DNA of 64,000 nt from Saposhnikovia divaricata (GCA_036435485.1 CM071599.1:212821178-212885177), one strand, 5' to 3'. Shown: positions 24,018 to 34,870, numbered from the stretch's first letter. Numbers and translations are program-made. Notes: generated from the letters alone by a model not told the origin.

Positions 24018-24859
24018 CAAGAAAGGTAAACCTCCAATACTATTTTAATAATTTTTATGTTTTTTTATGTTATTCTGCATATAACGTCATTTAACCAATT
24101 CAAAATACGAAAGTCATTTAATATTATATTTTATACTAATACGAAATTCAAAATATTAAATATATTTAAAGACGGAGGGAGTATCAACTAATAAAAACTA
24201 AAAACATCAATTATATAATTCAATTAATTGAATTCTTATTACTTAAATTTTTTGTACTTTTCTGCGCACCTAGGCCTACTCTACTCATACTCTACTCATG
24301 TACCGCGTGCCCGTCAAGTCCTTTTATGTAGACTAAACACAACTACTTTTATTTACACATACAAGTATTGATGAAATGCAAAGATTGGCATTTAATAAAA
24401 ATTTGCAAAGATGACATTTCATAAAAATAGTATCCTGCCTCAGGGTAACTTGTTTTACTAGTGAAATAAAATACATGATGGACAAACGAGTGGTAAAAAA
24501 TTAAAGAAGAAAAAAAGCTGTGCATACATGCATCGAATAGGGTGAAACTGAGGTGATTTGAAAGATGCATCGAATAGGGTGAAACTGAGGTGATTCTGAA
24601 ATCAAGTTGAAAATTTGAAACCTGAAAAGATTTGAAAGATTTTTGCTTCATACAAAAATTTGACGTGAACTAAAAATGTTTGGAAAAATACAAATCAATT
24701 ATTACATTAAATAAATATAAATTAATTGATTATTTATATGAATATTTTTCTGAATATATATTTAATATAATAATTGATTTTTAAAATGGACAAAATTTAT
24801 TATTAATCCAGATCAAGAAAAAAATGAGATAAAAATGATAAAAATTAGATTAAGCTGGC

Positions 24860-24932
24860 GCCACTCGAAGTGGCGTACAGGTTCTAGTGGGTCGCCACTT
24901 CCAGTGGCTTACGGTTTTCTAAGCCTATAAAA
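24860..24932 (+). promoter_or_regulatory. Promoter of RIP-like gene 2: paired hairpins plus TATA
   Basis: Exact copy of the unit 1 promoter, shifted by 2,624 bp; TATAAAA at 24,926-24,932. Confidence 0.6.
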
Positions 24933-25069
24933 TCCTCCCGCGTTCACGGAATATGCTACTCCTTCTACGTTCACTTCTTCTAAACACCAACTTATACTCC
25001 TCCTCCTCCTCCATTTCCTTTTCATTTCAACCTCCCTAACATTCAAACATCTCTACCCGCTATTTCATA

Positions 25070-26002
25070 ATGCCTCCAAAACTCAAAGACTTTGATCCTC
25101 GAAAACATTTGGGAGAAGATAACCTGTTTGTTTTCAATCTCCGCACTTACGATCCTAATGTTGTTTATAATTTCTATTCTTTTATCTGTTATATGCGTCT
25201 TTTTGCTACCATTGAGGGTAAAAAATTTAGTGGAGAGAAGGATAATCAGAAATTATGTTTGGCCGATAAAAATGGTTATAAAAACTGTTTTATGATTGCT
25301 AGAGTTTGTTTTGAGGGCCAATACTTCATTGATTGTTTAATATACAAGCCTAATCTTTATCACATTGGGTTTTGTATTGATGGTAAGTGGTTTTATGTCA
25401 ATGATTTTTTTGAAATAACTAACCTTAATGTTTCTAAAAAATCCCAACTCAACTACAACTCAAGCTATCACAGTCTTCCTACACATTATTCATTTGAAAT
25501 TTTCAAACACTCTATCATCAGTTTGTTTAACTCTCAGGATCGTTATTCATTTGAATCACTTTTTGTTATCTTATGTGAAACTATGAGATCAGATGAATTT
25601 TTACGTCCAATTAGTCATTGTCTTGGCCATGATGATAATGGGGTGAGGAGGGACGAGACTGTTTTAGATGAGAAGCAGGTGATGATAATAAGAAATTGGA
25701 GCGATGCAAGTGGACTTTGGTACGTGTATGATTTGGGATTCAATTGGGATCCTTTAAACATGTACCGTGAATTGTTTGCTGATGGCCATGAGTGTTCTTC
25801 ATCATTAGCGGTGGCATACAAGATGGATGTGGGATTTCAGTTTTACCTTGACCAATTGGAAGAGAAGAAGAAAAAATTGCGTAGGGAGGGGAGAGAGCAC
25901 GAATTCGTTAATTTGACAAGAAGACCAATTGACTTCAATGTTTTGAAGAAGGGGAAAAAAAGAGCGTCAGTGATGGATGATATGGAAACTTTGAATCCAT
26001 AG
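25070..26002 (+). CDS. Ribosome-inactivating-protein-like gene, copy 2 (310 aa)
   Basis: The protein is identical to copy 1 at every residue, with the same promoter, start and 3' flank 2,624 bp further on. The same active-site positions are present (Tyr97, Tyr133, Glu170, Arg173, Trp210). Identity in coding and non-coding parts points to very recent duplication, so it gives no separate evidence of selection. Three intact copies would raise dosage if they are expressed. Confidence 0.68.
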   Translation: MPPKLKDFDPRKHLGEDNLFVFNLRTYDPNVVYNFYSFICYMRLFATIEGKKFSGEKDNQKLCLADKNGYKNCFMIARVCFEGQYFIDCLIYKPNLYHIGFCIDGKWFYVNDFFEITNLNVSKKSQLNYNSSYHSLPTHYSFEIFKHSIISLFNSQDRYSFESLFVILCETMRSDEFLRPISHCLGHDDNGVRRDETVLDEKQVMIIRNWSDASGLWYVYDLGFNWDPLNMYRELFADGHECSSSLAVAYKMDVGFQFYLDQLEEKKKKLRREGREHEFVNLTRRPIDFNVLKKGKKRASVMDDMETLNP

Positions 26003-26245
26003 TTTTAGCTTCAGAGGCCTTTTACAAGTTTTGTGTGATTTCATTTTAGTGATGAATAGTTGTCATCTTTGTTTTTTCAATAGATTAGTAAGTTAAGAAT
26101 TTGGCTGGTGTTGTTACGAATGGTTATGCCTTAACCAATTTAATTAAATATTGCTGTCACTTGAATATATGTGATTGTTAATGTATGTGATATGGGATCC
26201 AAATGTTTATAATGCTGTTGTGTTTTCTTTTAGTTCACTCAGTAT

Positions 26246-26641
26246 ATGCGTCTTTTTGCTACCATTGAGGGTAAAAAAATTAGTGGAGAGAAGGATAATC
26301 AGAAATTATGTTTGGCCTATAAAAATGGTTATAAAAACTGTTTTATGATTGCTAGAGTTTGTTTTGAGGGCCAATACTTCATTGATTGTTTAATATACAA
26401 GCCTAATCTTTATCACATTGGGTTTTGTATTGATGGTAAGTGGTTTTATGTCAATGATTTTTTTGAAATAACTAACCTTAATGTTTCTAAAAAATCCCAA
26501 CTCAACTACAACTCAAGCTATCACAGTCTTCCTACACATTATTCATTTGAAATTTTCAAACACTCTATCATCAGTTTGTTTAACTCTCAGGATCGTTATT
26601 CATTTGAATCACTTTGTGTTAACCAAAGCTATGAAACTTGA
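26246..26641 (+). pseudogene. Truncated RIP-like ORF in unit 3 (131 aa)
   Basis: Identical in protein to the fragment at 23,622-24,017 and in the same position between two complete genes. It lacks the catalytic Glu-x-x-Arg and Trp positions and has no promoter of its own. It could be read through from the gene upstream. Confidence 0.7.
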
Positions 26642-27483
26642 CAAGAAAGGTAAACCTCCAATACTATTTTAATAATTTTTATGTTTTTTTATGTTATTCT
26701 GCATATAACGTCATTTAACCAATTCAAAATACGAAAGTCATTTAATATTATATTTTATACTAATACGAAATTCAAAATATTAAATATATTTAAAGACGGA
26801 GGGAGTATCAACTAATAAAAACTAAAAACATCAATTATATAATTCAATTAATTGAATTCTTATTACTTAAATTTTTTGTACTTTTCTGCGCACCTAGGCC
26901 TACTCTACTCATACTCTACTCATGTACCGCGTGCCCGTCAAGTCCTTTTATGTAGACTAAACACAACTACTTTTATTTACACATACAAGTATTGATGAAA
27001 TGCAAAGATTGGCATTTAATAAAAATTTGCAAAGATGACATTTCATAAAAATAGTATCCTGCCTCAGGGTAACTTGTTTTACTAGTGAAATAAAATACAT
27101 GATGGACAAACGAGTGGTAAAAAATTAAAGAAGAAAAAAAGCTGTGCATACATGCATCGAATAGGGTGAAACTGAGGTGATTTGAAAGATGCATCGAATA
27201 GGGTGAAACTGAGGTGATTCTGAAATCAAGTTGAAAATTTGAAACCTGAAAAGATTTGAAAGATTTTTGCTTCATACAAAAATTTGACGTGAACTAAAAA
27301 TGTTTGGAAAAATACAAATCAATTATTACATTAAATAAATATAAATTAATTGATTATTTATATGAATATTTTTCTGAATATATATTTAATATAATAATTG
27401 ATTTTTAAAATGGACAAAATTTATTATTAATCCAGATCAAGAAAAAAATGAGATAAAAATGATAAAAATTAGATTAAGCTGGC

Positions 27484-27556
27484 GCCACTCGAAGTGGCGT
27501 ACAGGTTCTAGTGGGTCGCCACTTCCAGTGGCTTACGGTTTTCTAAGCCTATAAAA
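27484..27556 (+). promoter_or_regulatory. Promoter of RIP-like gene 3: paired hairpins plus TATA
   Basis: Third exact copy; TATAAAA at 27,550-27,556. Confidence 0.6.
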
Positions 27557-27693
27557 TCCTCCCGCGTTCACGGAATATGCTACTCCTTCTACGTTCACTT
27601 CTTCTAAACACCAACTTATACTCCTCCTCCTCCTCCATTTCCTTTTCATTTCAACCTCCCTAACATTCAAACATCTCTACCCGCTATTTCATA

Positions 27694-28626
27694 ATGCCTC
27701 CAAAACTCAAAGACTTTGATCCTCGAAAACATTTGGGAGAAGATAACCTGTTTGTTTTCAATCTCCGCACTTACGATCCTAATGTTGTTTATAATTTCTA
27801 TTCTTTTATCTGTTATATGCGTCTTTTTGCTACCATTGAGGGTAAAAAATTTAGTGGAGAGAAGGATAATCAGAAATTATGTTTGGCCGATAAAAATGGT
27901 TATAAAAACTGTTTTATGATTGCTAGAGTTTGTTTTGAGGGCCAATACTTCATTGATTGTTTAATATACAAGCCTAATCTTTATCACATTGGGTTTTGTA
28001 TTGATGGTAAGTGGTTTTATGTCAATGATTTTTTTGAAATAACTAACCTTAATGTTTCTAAAAAATCCCAACTCAACTACAACTCAAGCTATCACAGTCT
28101 TCCTACACATTATTCATTTGAAATTTTCAAACACTCTATCATCAGTTTGTTTAACTCTCAGGATCGTTATTCATTTGAATCACTTTTTGTTATCTTATGT
28201 GAAACTATGAGATCAGATGAATTTTTACGTCCAATTAGTCATTGTCTTGGCCATGATGATAATGGGGTGAGGAGGGACGAGACTGTTTTAGATGAGAAGC
28301 AGGTGATGATAATAAGAAATTGGAGCGATGCAAGTGGACTTTGGTACGTGTATGATTTGGGATTCAATTGGGATCCTTTAAACATGTACCGTGAATTGTT
28401 TGCTGATGGCCATGAGTGTTCTTCATCATTAGCGGTGGCATACAAGATGGATGTGGGATTTCAGTTTTACCTTGACCAATTGGAAGAGAAGAAGAAAAAA
28501 TTGCGTAGGGAGGGGAGAGAGCACGAATTCGTTAATTTGACAAGAAGACCAATTGACTTCAATGTTTTGAAGAAGGGGAAAAAAAGAGCGTCAGTGATGG
28601 ATGATATGGAAACTTTGAATCCATAG
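27694..28626 (+). CDS. Ribosome-inactivating-protein-like gene, copy 3 (310 aa)
   Basis: Protein identical to copies 1 and 2. Its 3' flank runs to 28,866 and then into single-copy MULE sequence instead of another truncated fragment. The original downstream border of the locus is therefore preserved here, and this copy shows the presumably ancestral context on its 3' side. Function as for copy 1: a probable single-domain rRNA N-glycosylase-like protein, inferred from active-site residue positions. Confidence 0.68.
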   Translation: MPPKLKDFDPRKHLGEDNLFVFNLRTYDPNVVYNFYSFICYMRLFATIEGKKFSGEKDNQKLCLADKNGYKNCFMIARVCFEGQYFIDCLIYKPNLYHIGFCIDGKWFYVNDFFEITNLNVSKKSQLNYNSSYHSLPTHYSFEIFKHSIISLFNSQDRYSFESLFVILCETMRSDEFLRPISHCLGHDDNGVRRDETVLDEKQVMIIRNWSDASGLWYVYDLGFNWDPLNMYRELFADGHECSSSLAVAYKMDVGFQFYLDQLEEKKKKLRREGREHEFVNLTRRPIDFNVLKKGKKRASVMDDMETLNP

Positions 28627-28866
28627 TTTTAGCTTCAGAGGCCTTTTACAAGTTTTGTGTGATTTCATTTTAGTGATGAATAGTTGTCATCTTTGTTTTT
28701 TCAATAGATTAGTAAGTTAAGAATTTGGCTGGTGTTGTTACGAATGGTTATGCCTTAACCAATTTAATTAAATATTGCTGTCACTTGAATATATGTGATT
28801 GTTAATGTATGTGATATGGGATCCAAATGTTTATAATGCTGTTGTGTTTTCTTTTAGTTCACTCAG

Positions 28867-29912
28867 TCTTCACTTTGAGTAGCTGAGTTTTCTGAGTCTT
28901 CAATTTGAGTCACTTTGTGTTTATAGATATCCATTGTACAAACAGTTAGCATGGTTTTAGTATGATTCTATATTAGATTCAATTAGAAGGCTTGTTTATT
29001 ATAAACTACATTAGGTTTTCCTAACATATGACAAATTATAAACAAAAATAACATTTTTTAGAAATAATTTCTCATATGTTAACATTATCAAACTGAATTT
29101 AATTTTGAGACAAAAACACACAGTACAATATAGAATCTAGTACTTAACAATGTTTGATAAAAAAATAATAAAAAAATTGAAACAAACAATTCTTCATTAT
29201 ATTAAAACATCATTCATTCATATAATATTTTTTTATTCTATATTAGATTCTATCATTGATCCTCCTTGTTTCTTTAACAACAACCTACCCTTCTTTTCTG
29301 GTTCTTGAATCTTAACAAGTTAAATTATGGGTAAGAGGATCTCATATTAGATATCGTAAAATTTTTAAGAAATTAAAAGCGGTGTTCTAAAAATCGATCT
29401 AGGCGACCGATTAATCCCATCTAGACAGTCTAAATCCTTTGCCAAAATTAACATAAAATCTCTAAATATTTTTCTAAACTTAAATAAAATGACTCTATTT
29501 GAAATCTCTTTCTCCATTTAATTATTTTATTTTTTATTCATTTTTAGTCATTTAATCAAAGTTTACATTTTCAATCATTTTCAATTTTTTTTCTAATTTT
29601 TTTATTTTTTATTCCCCTTGGTTCTTTTGTTCCCATATTTGATTAATAATATCCGTTTATTATCTTAGATATACGATGCAATATATTAGTCACAATGTTG
29701 TAATTTTTTTTTTTTTGCATTTATGAAGATTTAAATGATTCAAAAAAATTTCATGTGCAAGCATTGAAATATAAAAAAAAAAACTAAAACATAACAAAAC
29801 AGAATCAACAAAAAGAGAATAATAAACAAAGCATTATATTTCTTCATCATTACAATCATAATAATTCATTTCAATATTTCAGATAATCATTGATTCATTA
29901 CATATAATAATT
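28867..29912. other. MULE interior, AT-rich, no gene seen
   Basis: Long A/T runs and AGATTC/GAATCT motifs in mixed orientation (about 28,965, 29,140, 29,237). No coding evidence. Confidence 0.5.
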
Positions 29913-30224
29913 TTAAAAACTATTAGATCCTTCTGTCTTCTGTTTCTTTTCATTGTTTTTCTTCAAATCATCTTCCTTTGAATGCAGAATCCGAGACATT
30001 GTGGAAGCAAACCCAATAATCCTTAAATTACGCTCCATTATATTCCGGTCCCATTCCTCCTGATCTTGAAACCTATAGTCCATTAAAAACCAGTTTATCT
30101 GCACAGTGTCTGCATAACAGAGGGTTGCATGAACAGAGTCTGGGATCATATCAACTCTGTAGAACACACCATTAATACAGATGGTGTAGTCCTCATAAAA
30201 GAAATCAGAATCTTGGAGAACCAT
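29913..30224 (-). CDS. Small gene of unknown function in the MULE (103 aa)
   Basis: The frame is open from 30,350, but I chose the ATG at 30,224 because a TATA box (CTATAAAAG) lies about 75 bp upstream with a CT-rich leader between. The product starts MVLQDSDFFYEDYTICING, has a mixed hydrophobic/acidic core (INWFLMDYRF, then IIGFASTMSRIL) and ends in a Lys/Glu/Asn-rich tail. No signal peptide, membrane segment or known domain. It lies between the RIP-like array and the transposase, on the transposase strand, so it may be a third MULE gene or a captured host gene. I do not recognise it. Confidence 0.5.
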   Translation of the reverse strand: MVLQDSDFFYEDYTICINGVFYRVDMIPDSVHATLCYADTVQINWFLMDYRFQDQEEWDRNIMERNLRIIGFASTMSRILHSKEDDLKKNNEKKQKTEGSNSF

Positions 30225-30293
30225 TGTAAATTTTAGTAGAAGAATGGTATAAAGTTTGTGGGAAAAGGATGATAGACAAAGGAAAGGGGCAAA

Positions 30294-30303
30294 GCTTTTA
30301 TAG
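30294..30303 (-). promoter_or_regulatory. TATA box of the small MULE gene
   Basis: CTATAAAAG on the minus strand, about 75 bp before the ATG at 30,224. Confidence 0.5.
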
Positions 30304-30350
30304 TAGAGGGTTGTGACTATGAAGAGCCAAGTGACACACCTTCCAGTCAT

Positions 30351-31170
30351 GACTGCACGCGGGATACATTATGAACCTTAAAAAATGAACCTTCAGAAAA
30401 AACGATTTGTCTTCCCGCATGTTAATTTATAATAAAAAAAAATTGTATATAATATTTTATGCTAGATTCTTTGGTAGATTCTGTAACAGTTGATTTATTA
30501 CCATAAATCATAACTTAACCCTAAATCATATTAATTAAAATTTGACAGTAAATTTGAATATTTTAATAATTAAAAAAGCTATAAAAAAACGGGAGTTGGC
30601 CCTATCAATTCAAGACACATTTCCATCTAGCATGTTGTTTTGAAAGGGAACGGGAGAACGCCACATTAAGTGGGTATTTATATACAATTTTTTTTAAATG
30701 GTTTGCTTACTAAGTCCATGAACGGTTTATTTGTCGTTCGGAATATTGCTAAAACCCGAAATGGTAAAGTTGAACCCGAAATGTGAAACCCCTCAAGGTA
30801 AAATTTTAAGAAATAAAAAACAGTAATAATTCTCTACATGATTCTATTGTATAAAATAATCAATAGGGTTGGGGAAAAAAAATTCAAAATGAGTAAATAA
30901 GAAACCTTTGATTGTGCAAAATCATTTACCAAAAACTAGTGATAAACAAAATGATGGTAGAACAGAATCCCAAACAGAATCTCATATAAATAGTATATGT
31001 TACCTAATAAATTTAGTCATAACCAAATCAAACTGAAACTATAAAAATGATCATTTATAAAACCACCAAAGAAAACAAGTCTTATCCATAATAATCTGAA
31101 AAAATCTAACAACTACAATCTTTAAAGAACAAAAAAAACTGCTAGAATAAAAGAGTTAAAAATGGAAGCA
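30351..31170. other. MULE interior between the small gene and the transposase
   Basis: AT-rich, with AGATTCT (30,464-30,482) and CAGAATC (30,963-30,982) motifs. It probably holds the transposase 3' UTR. No gene seen. Confidence 0.45.
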
Positions 31171-34100
31171 TTAAACTACATTCAAATTTGGAGGAACAGA
31201 TTCCGGGACATCAACAACCTGAGCTACATTAGAATTTGGAGGTTCAGCTTCCGCAACATCAACATTCTGAGCATTCGCTAATGAATTGTCTTCAACCTGT
31301 TGAGCCTTTTGACGCTTATTCGGACAGTTTCGTGAATCATGGAACCCTTTCTCATTACAACCTCTACAAAGCCTCATAGGTCAGTCTTTGCCATCACAAC
31401 TTCGTTCAGCAGGTCCTATTATTCGCTTGCGACATCCCTTATTATAACTTGGCAACGGTGGAAGAACATTAATCGAAGTTGAAGTCCTGACACCAAACAT
31501 TTGTTGTAGTATATCATCCTTTATTGCACGGGAATTCTTGACCTTCTGCTTGACTCTAATTCTCAAAGACTTCATATCTTCAAGAAGATAATCCATACCA
31601 TCATTATTGTTGGAAACGTCGCCCAAACATCCTTGAAACTCAATCCAAACTTTTTTGGAAGTATCTCTAGTCTTATGTCCCTGGCTATCCTCAACTGTAC
31701 TACCCAACTTCAGAGTACATAATCTATTCACTGCATTCTTCATCCATCAATTACACAAAAACTATCGTGGAATCTCTTCAATTCCCCACAAACCAAGATA
31801 GAAAAAACAATGCCGGTACAAGTATCCAACTCTCGTGAAAAGGTGACATGAACACGATACATCATTTGATGAAAAAGATAAATCAACTTCAAACAAAGTA
31901 TCGTTCAAACTCTTATCCTTGACAACATATTTATTAATCCCATCCACTACAGTTGGTTGTCCAGCCAATTTAATATGATAGCAACTGGCTTTAATTTCTT
32001 TCTGAACCTTGTAAAATATGGATCTAGTGTAGAGCCGAGATGCATCTTTCTCAATTTCCTTTTCTGTTGCTGGACGTGGAACAGAACTATCTCCATCATC
32101 AAGTTTTTTACATTCGTAAACTTGTTTATCGATTGCACTTTCATAGCACATGTAAAATTCTGAAAGGGTGTCGCCTTTTTGGACAAAATGATTAAAGAAA
32201 AAGTTAGAACTTTCGGACCTAGATGTAGTTCTCAATAAGCCTCCAATAGGGTTGTCCCTGAAAAAAGCAGGTATCCACGACTTCCTCATTTTATAAAGCT
32301 CATTCAGCCAAACGTGCGCAGCCAATTTAAACTCATTCAGTACACTATTCCATCCTTCTTCAAATTCAACAACCGACGAATGAGGTGACCAGACAAAACG
32401 GTTAACTTCTTCATGAACTCAGATTCTGCACAGAAAATAGCACCAATCTACATGGAAAAATGAAATAAAAATTGGTATATTAGGAAAATATACTAAAACT
32501 GAACGCATAATGAATCAATGTAGACTAAAACTAAAAATATAAAAAATGATCCGACTAAAAATAAAAGCAAACAAATTACATGATTAATACCTTGGCAGGA
32601 AACTTTTGCATTATGTGCCACATACAATAACGATGAATCACAGAAGCTGGAAAAGTGACAGAAATCGCAACTTTCATTGCAGCACATTGATCTGTGATTA
32701 TGCACTTTGGAGGGCGCTTAAAAACTTTTAAAAACATTTCACATGCCCAAGTGAAATTTGTTAAGTCTTCATGATTAAGCAAACAAGCAGCAAAAGTGAT
32801 GCTTTTCCAATGATTATCCACTCCGATAAATGGTACGAAAACCATACTGTACCTACAACATACAATAAACATTTAAATTAAATTATATCTCTCATGAATA
32901 TAGGTTGCCAAATAATGAAACAACGGTCATATAAACAAGTCAGTACACAATATGAGACAACTACGCTTCAAGAAAGGTAATAAACAGCATCTCTTATTGA
33001 GCTAAATCTTTATCATAAGTTAATAAAAGTTTTAAAAACACTTACTTATTCGTACGATACATTGCATCAAAAGAAACAACATCACCAAAAACTTCATAGC
33101 TTTGACGTCCTTGCACATCAGCCCAAAAAATTCTAGTCAAATGCCCGTTTGAGTCGGTCTCATATTCATAAAAAAAACTCCCATCAGATGTATCCTTTTT
33201 CGTTTTAAATTTCTCAATTAAGAGATCAGCATCTCTCTTCCCGATAAACAACTTCACATCCCTCATCCAGTTTTGAAAATCCTTTGCAGTTGCACCGGCA
33301 TCAGAATATGAACCACTTAAAGATTTGTAAAAAGTGTGCGCCCTATATGAACCGATATTCGATTTTGCAGCATCAACCACAAATGCACGATGAATAGCAG
33401 TCATACAGCGATTAGCCCTTAGGAATTGTTTGCCAAAATCAGAAGTCATGGGATGATTATGGGCTTCAAGGAAACGATCAATCACATAATGTTCCTTCCC
33501 ATCAAACTTTATAACAACTTTAGCACTACAATCACACTTTTTTGTTACTGTATTCCTCCTTCTTATAGACGTACTGGAGACACTACTACACAGATGAGAC
33601 GATCCACTGCTATTATCTGAACTAACGGACATAGAAGTATAATGAGTTCCTGATTTTGAACAAACTAAGTACTTGTGTACAAGAACACTATTCCGAACCC
33701 GTTGTGTGTCTCGACGAACATTAAAACTGACCATTCCTGCATACTCAGTGTAAAATTGGCAAGCAGATTCAAGATCTGGAAAACGTTGTCCAGCATATGG
33801 TTTTAATTTGATATCAACAACTTTTGGTATCCATAACTGAGCACTACTACTGAACGAATCGTCAAAGCCCTCTATAAATTCCTCAACTTCATTATTTGCA
33901 GTAGAATCACAACCAGTGTCAACAATGACATTATTTCCAACACCTGGACAAGGCATAATTGATGCAAATTAGAATCAAACATAGAATCAAAATGTTAAAA
34001 CTTTAATAAATGATTATAAAGGCATGGTGTAATTAAACAAAATTGTTCAAACAGAGAAATGGAATCAACTGTAGAATCAAACTATATAAAACTCAGAAAT

Positions 34101-34601
34101 TACACAGGGGGAAACAAAACACAAGAGAACTCAGCTGCTAGTAAAGAGAGTATAGAATCTAACACAGAATCTAAAGAACAAGAGCATTTAATAAGTGATT
34201 AAAAAGCAAAGAATGATTAAACAGAGATACTATTACACAGAATACAGAATCTAATGTAGAATCTAAGCACAAATAACAGAACACATGAAAACAGATGCTG
34301 ATAGTACAGAGAGTAATGAATCTATTGTAGAATCATAGTAAAATATTTACTTAATCCGTATAAAAAACTAAACCATACGGAACACAACTGCAACTGTAGA
34401 TATTATAGAATCTAAAGTAGAATCAACATATGAACAATTAAAAAGTCTTAACATAAACAAAGGAACATGATTTGATGATATTGAATCTAAAAATATGACA
34501 CATTGAAGATAAAATTTACAGTAAGAACAAAAAAACTACGAACCTGATAGTAATTCAACGGAATCAAGAGTATTCAATCCACAACTAGAATCCATCAACA
34601 T
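31171..34601 (-). pseudogene. FAR1-type MULE transposase, broken
   Basis: Exons on the minus strand: 34,601-34,544, 33,943-33,046, 32,852-32,591, then 32,447 downward. Domains: a FAR1 DNA-binding region (PYAGQRFPDLESACQFY through EAHNHPM), then the MULE transposase core with DDE residues (SFDAMYRTN, IITDQ, RSESSN). The SWIM zinc finger (CSCHLFTRVGYLYRH) has Tyr in place of its third Cys. A CCHC knuckle (CRGCNEKGFHDSRNC) ends it. Breaks: a frameshift near 32,400 and stops near 31,750-31,760 and 31,378. Intact relatives bind the inverted ends and move the element. The family also gave rise to the FHY3/FAR1 host regulators; the nearby Ulp1 remnant and inverted ends favour a transposon here. Confidence 0.88.
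33960..34600. repeat. Right subterminal array of TAGAATCT motifs (transposase intron 1)
   Basis: TAGAATC or CAGAATC occurs about fifteen times (for example 33,970, 33,982, 34,068, 34,152, 34,164, 34,246, 34,257, 34,328, 34,407, 34,419, 34,590). This is the reverse complement of the AGATTCTA motif on the left side, as expected for transposase-binding subterminal repeats. Confidence 0.6.
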
Positions 34602-34807
34602 ACTTTGAAGATGATGCTAACGAGAGAGATCACTGCTACGAAAGAGATACAGAGACAGAGAGAAAGAGTCAGAGAGAGATTCCTGCGAACGAGAGAGAGA
34701 GATAAATATTCGCGCGAAAGAGTGAGAGAGACAGAATACAGTTAGGATTAGATTTTAATCTGAGCCGTTAGATTAGATAAAGAATTAATGGACCAGATCT
34801 TTTGTAA

Positions 34808-34857
34808 GTGTTTGTTATTGTTCTTTATTTAAGAGTGTTCTGTATGGAGCAAAGACC
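34808..34857 (-). repeat. Right terminal inverted repeat of the MULE
   Basis: The reverse complement contains GCTCCATACAGAACACT, then TTAAATAAAGAA, matching 3,393-3,423. A TA run follows directly. Confidence 0.75.
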
Positions 34858-34870
34858 TATATATATATAT

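Larger units (their letters stand above)
20995..28866. repeat. Three tandem 2,624-bp units carrying RIP-like genes
   Basis: Units are 20,995-23,618, 23,619-26,242 and 26,243-28,866, exactly 3 x 2,624 bp. Each runs from inside the truncated gene (TATATGCGTC) through its stop, an AT-rich spacer with a Stowaway remnant, the hairpin/TATA promoter, one complete 310-codon gene, and 3' flank ending TTCACTCAG. Units 2 and 3 look identical; unit 1 differs by a few substitutions (near 21,071 and 21,595-21,608). After 28,866 the sequence becomes unique (TCTTCACTTTGAG). This is very recent amplification, or possibly an assembly effect in part. Confidence 0.95.
3387..34857. mobile_element. Giant Mutator-like element (KI/Kaonashi-like), with nested insertions
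   Basis: Near-identical inverted ends occur at 3,387-3,436 and 34,808-34,857, both against TA runs that could hold a 9-bp target duplication. Inside are a FAR1-type MULE transposase (minus strand, right side) and an Ulp1-like protease pseudogene (plus strand, left-centre); MULEs carrying Ulp1-like genes are an established class. Short AGATTCTA motifs are frequent, in opposite orientations at the two ends. Total length is about 31.5 kb. It falls to about 12-13 kb without the nested Sirevirus (12.2 kb) and the tandem duplications (about 6.8 kb). Both MULE genes are broken, so it is not autonomous now. That one element spans all of this is an inference from ends, motif symmetry and gene content. 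Confidence 0.72.

Noticed and set aside
31171..33956. Host FAR1/FHY3 transcription-regulator gene
   Set aside because: The domain order fits, but a frameshift, stops, MULE ends and an Ulp1 remnant point to a decayed transposase.
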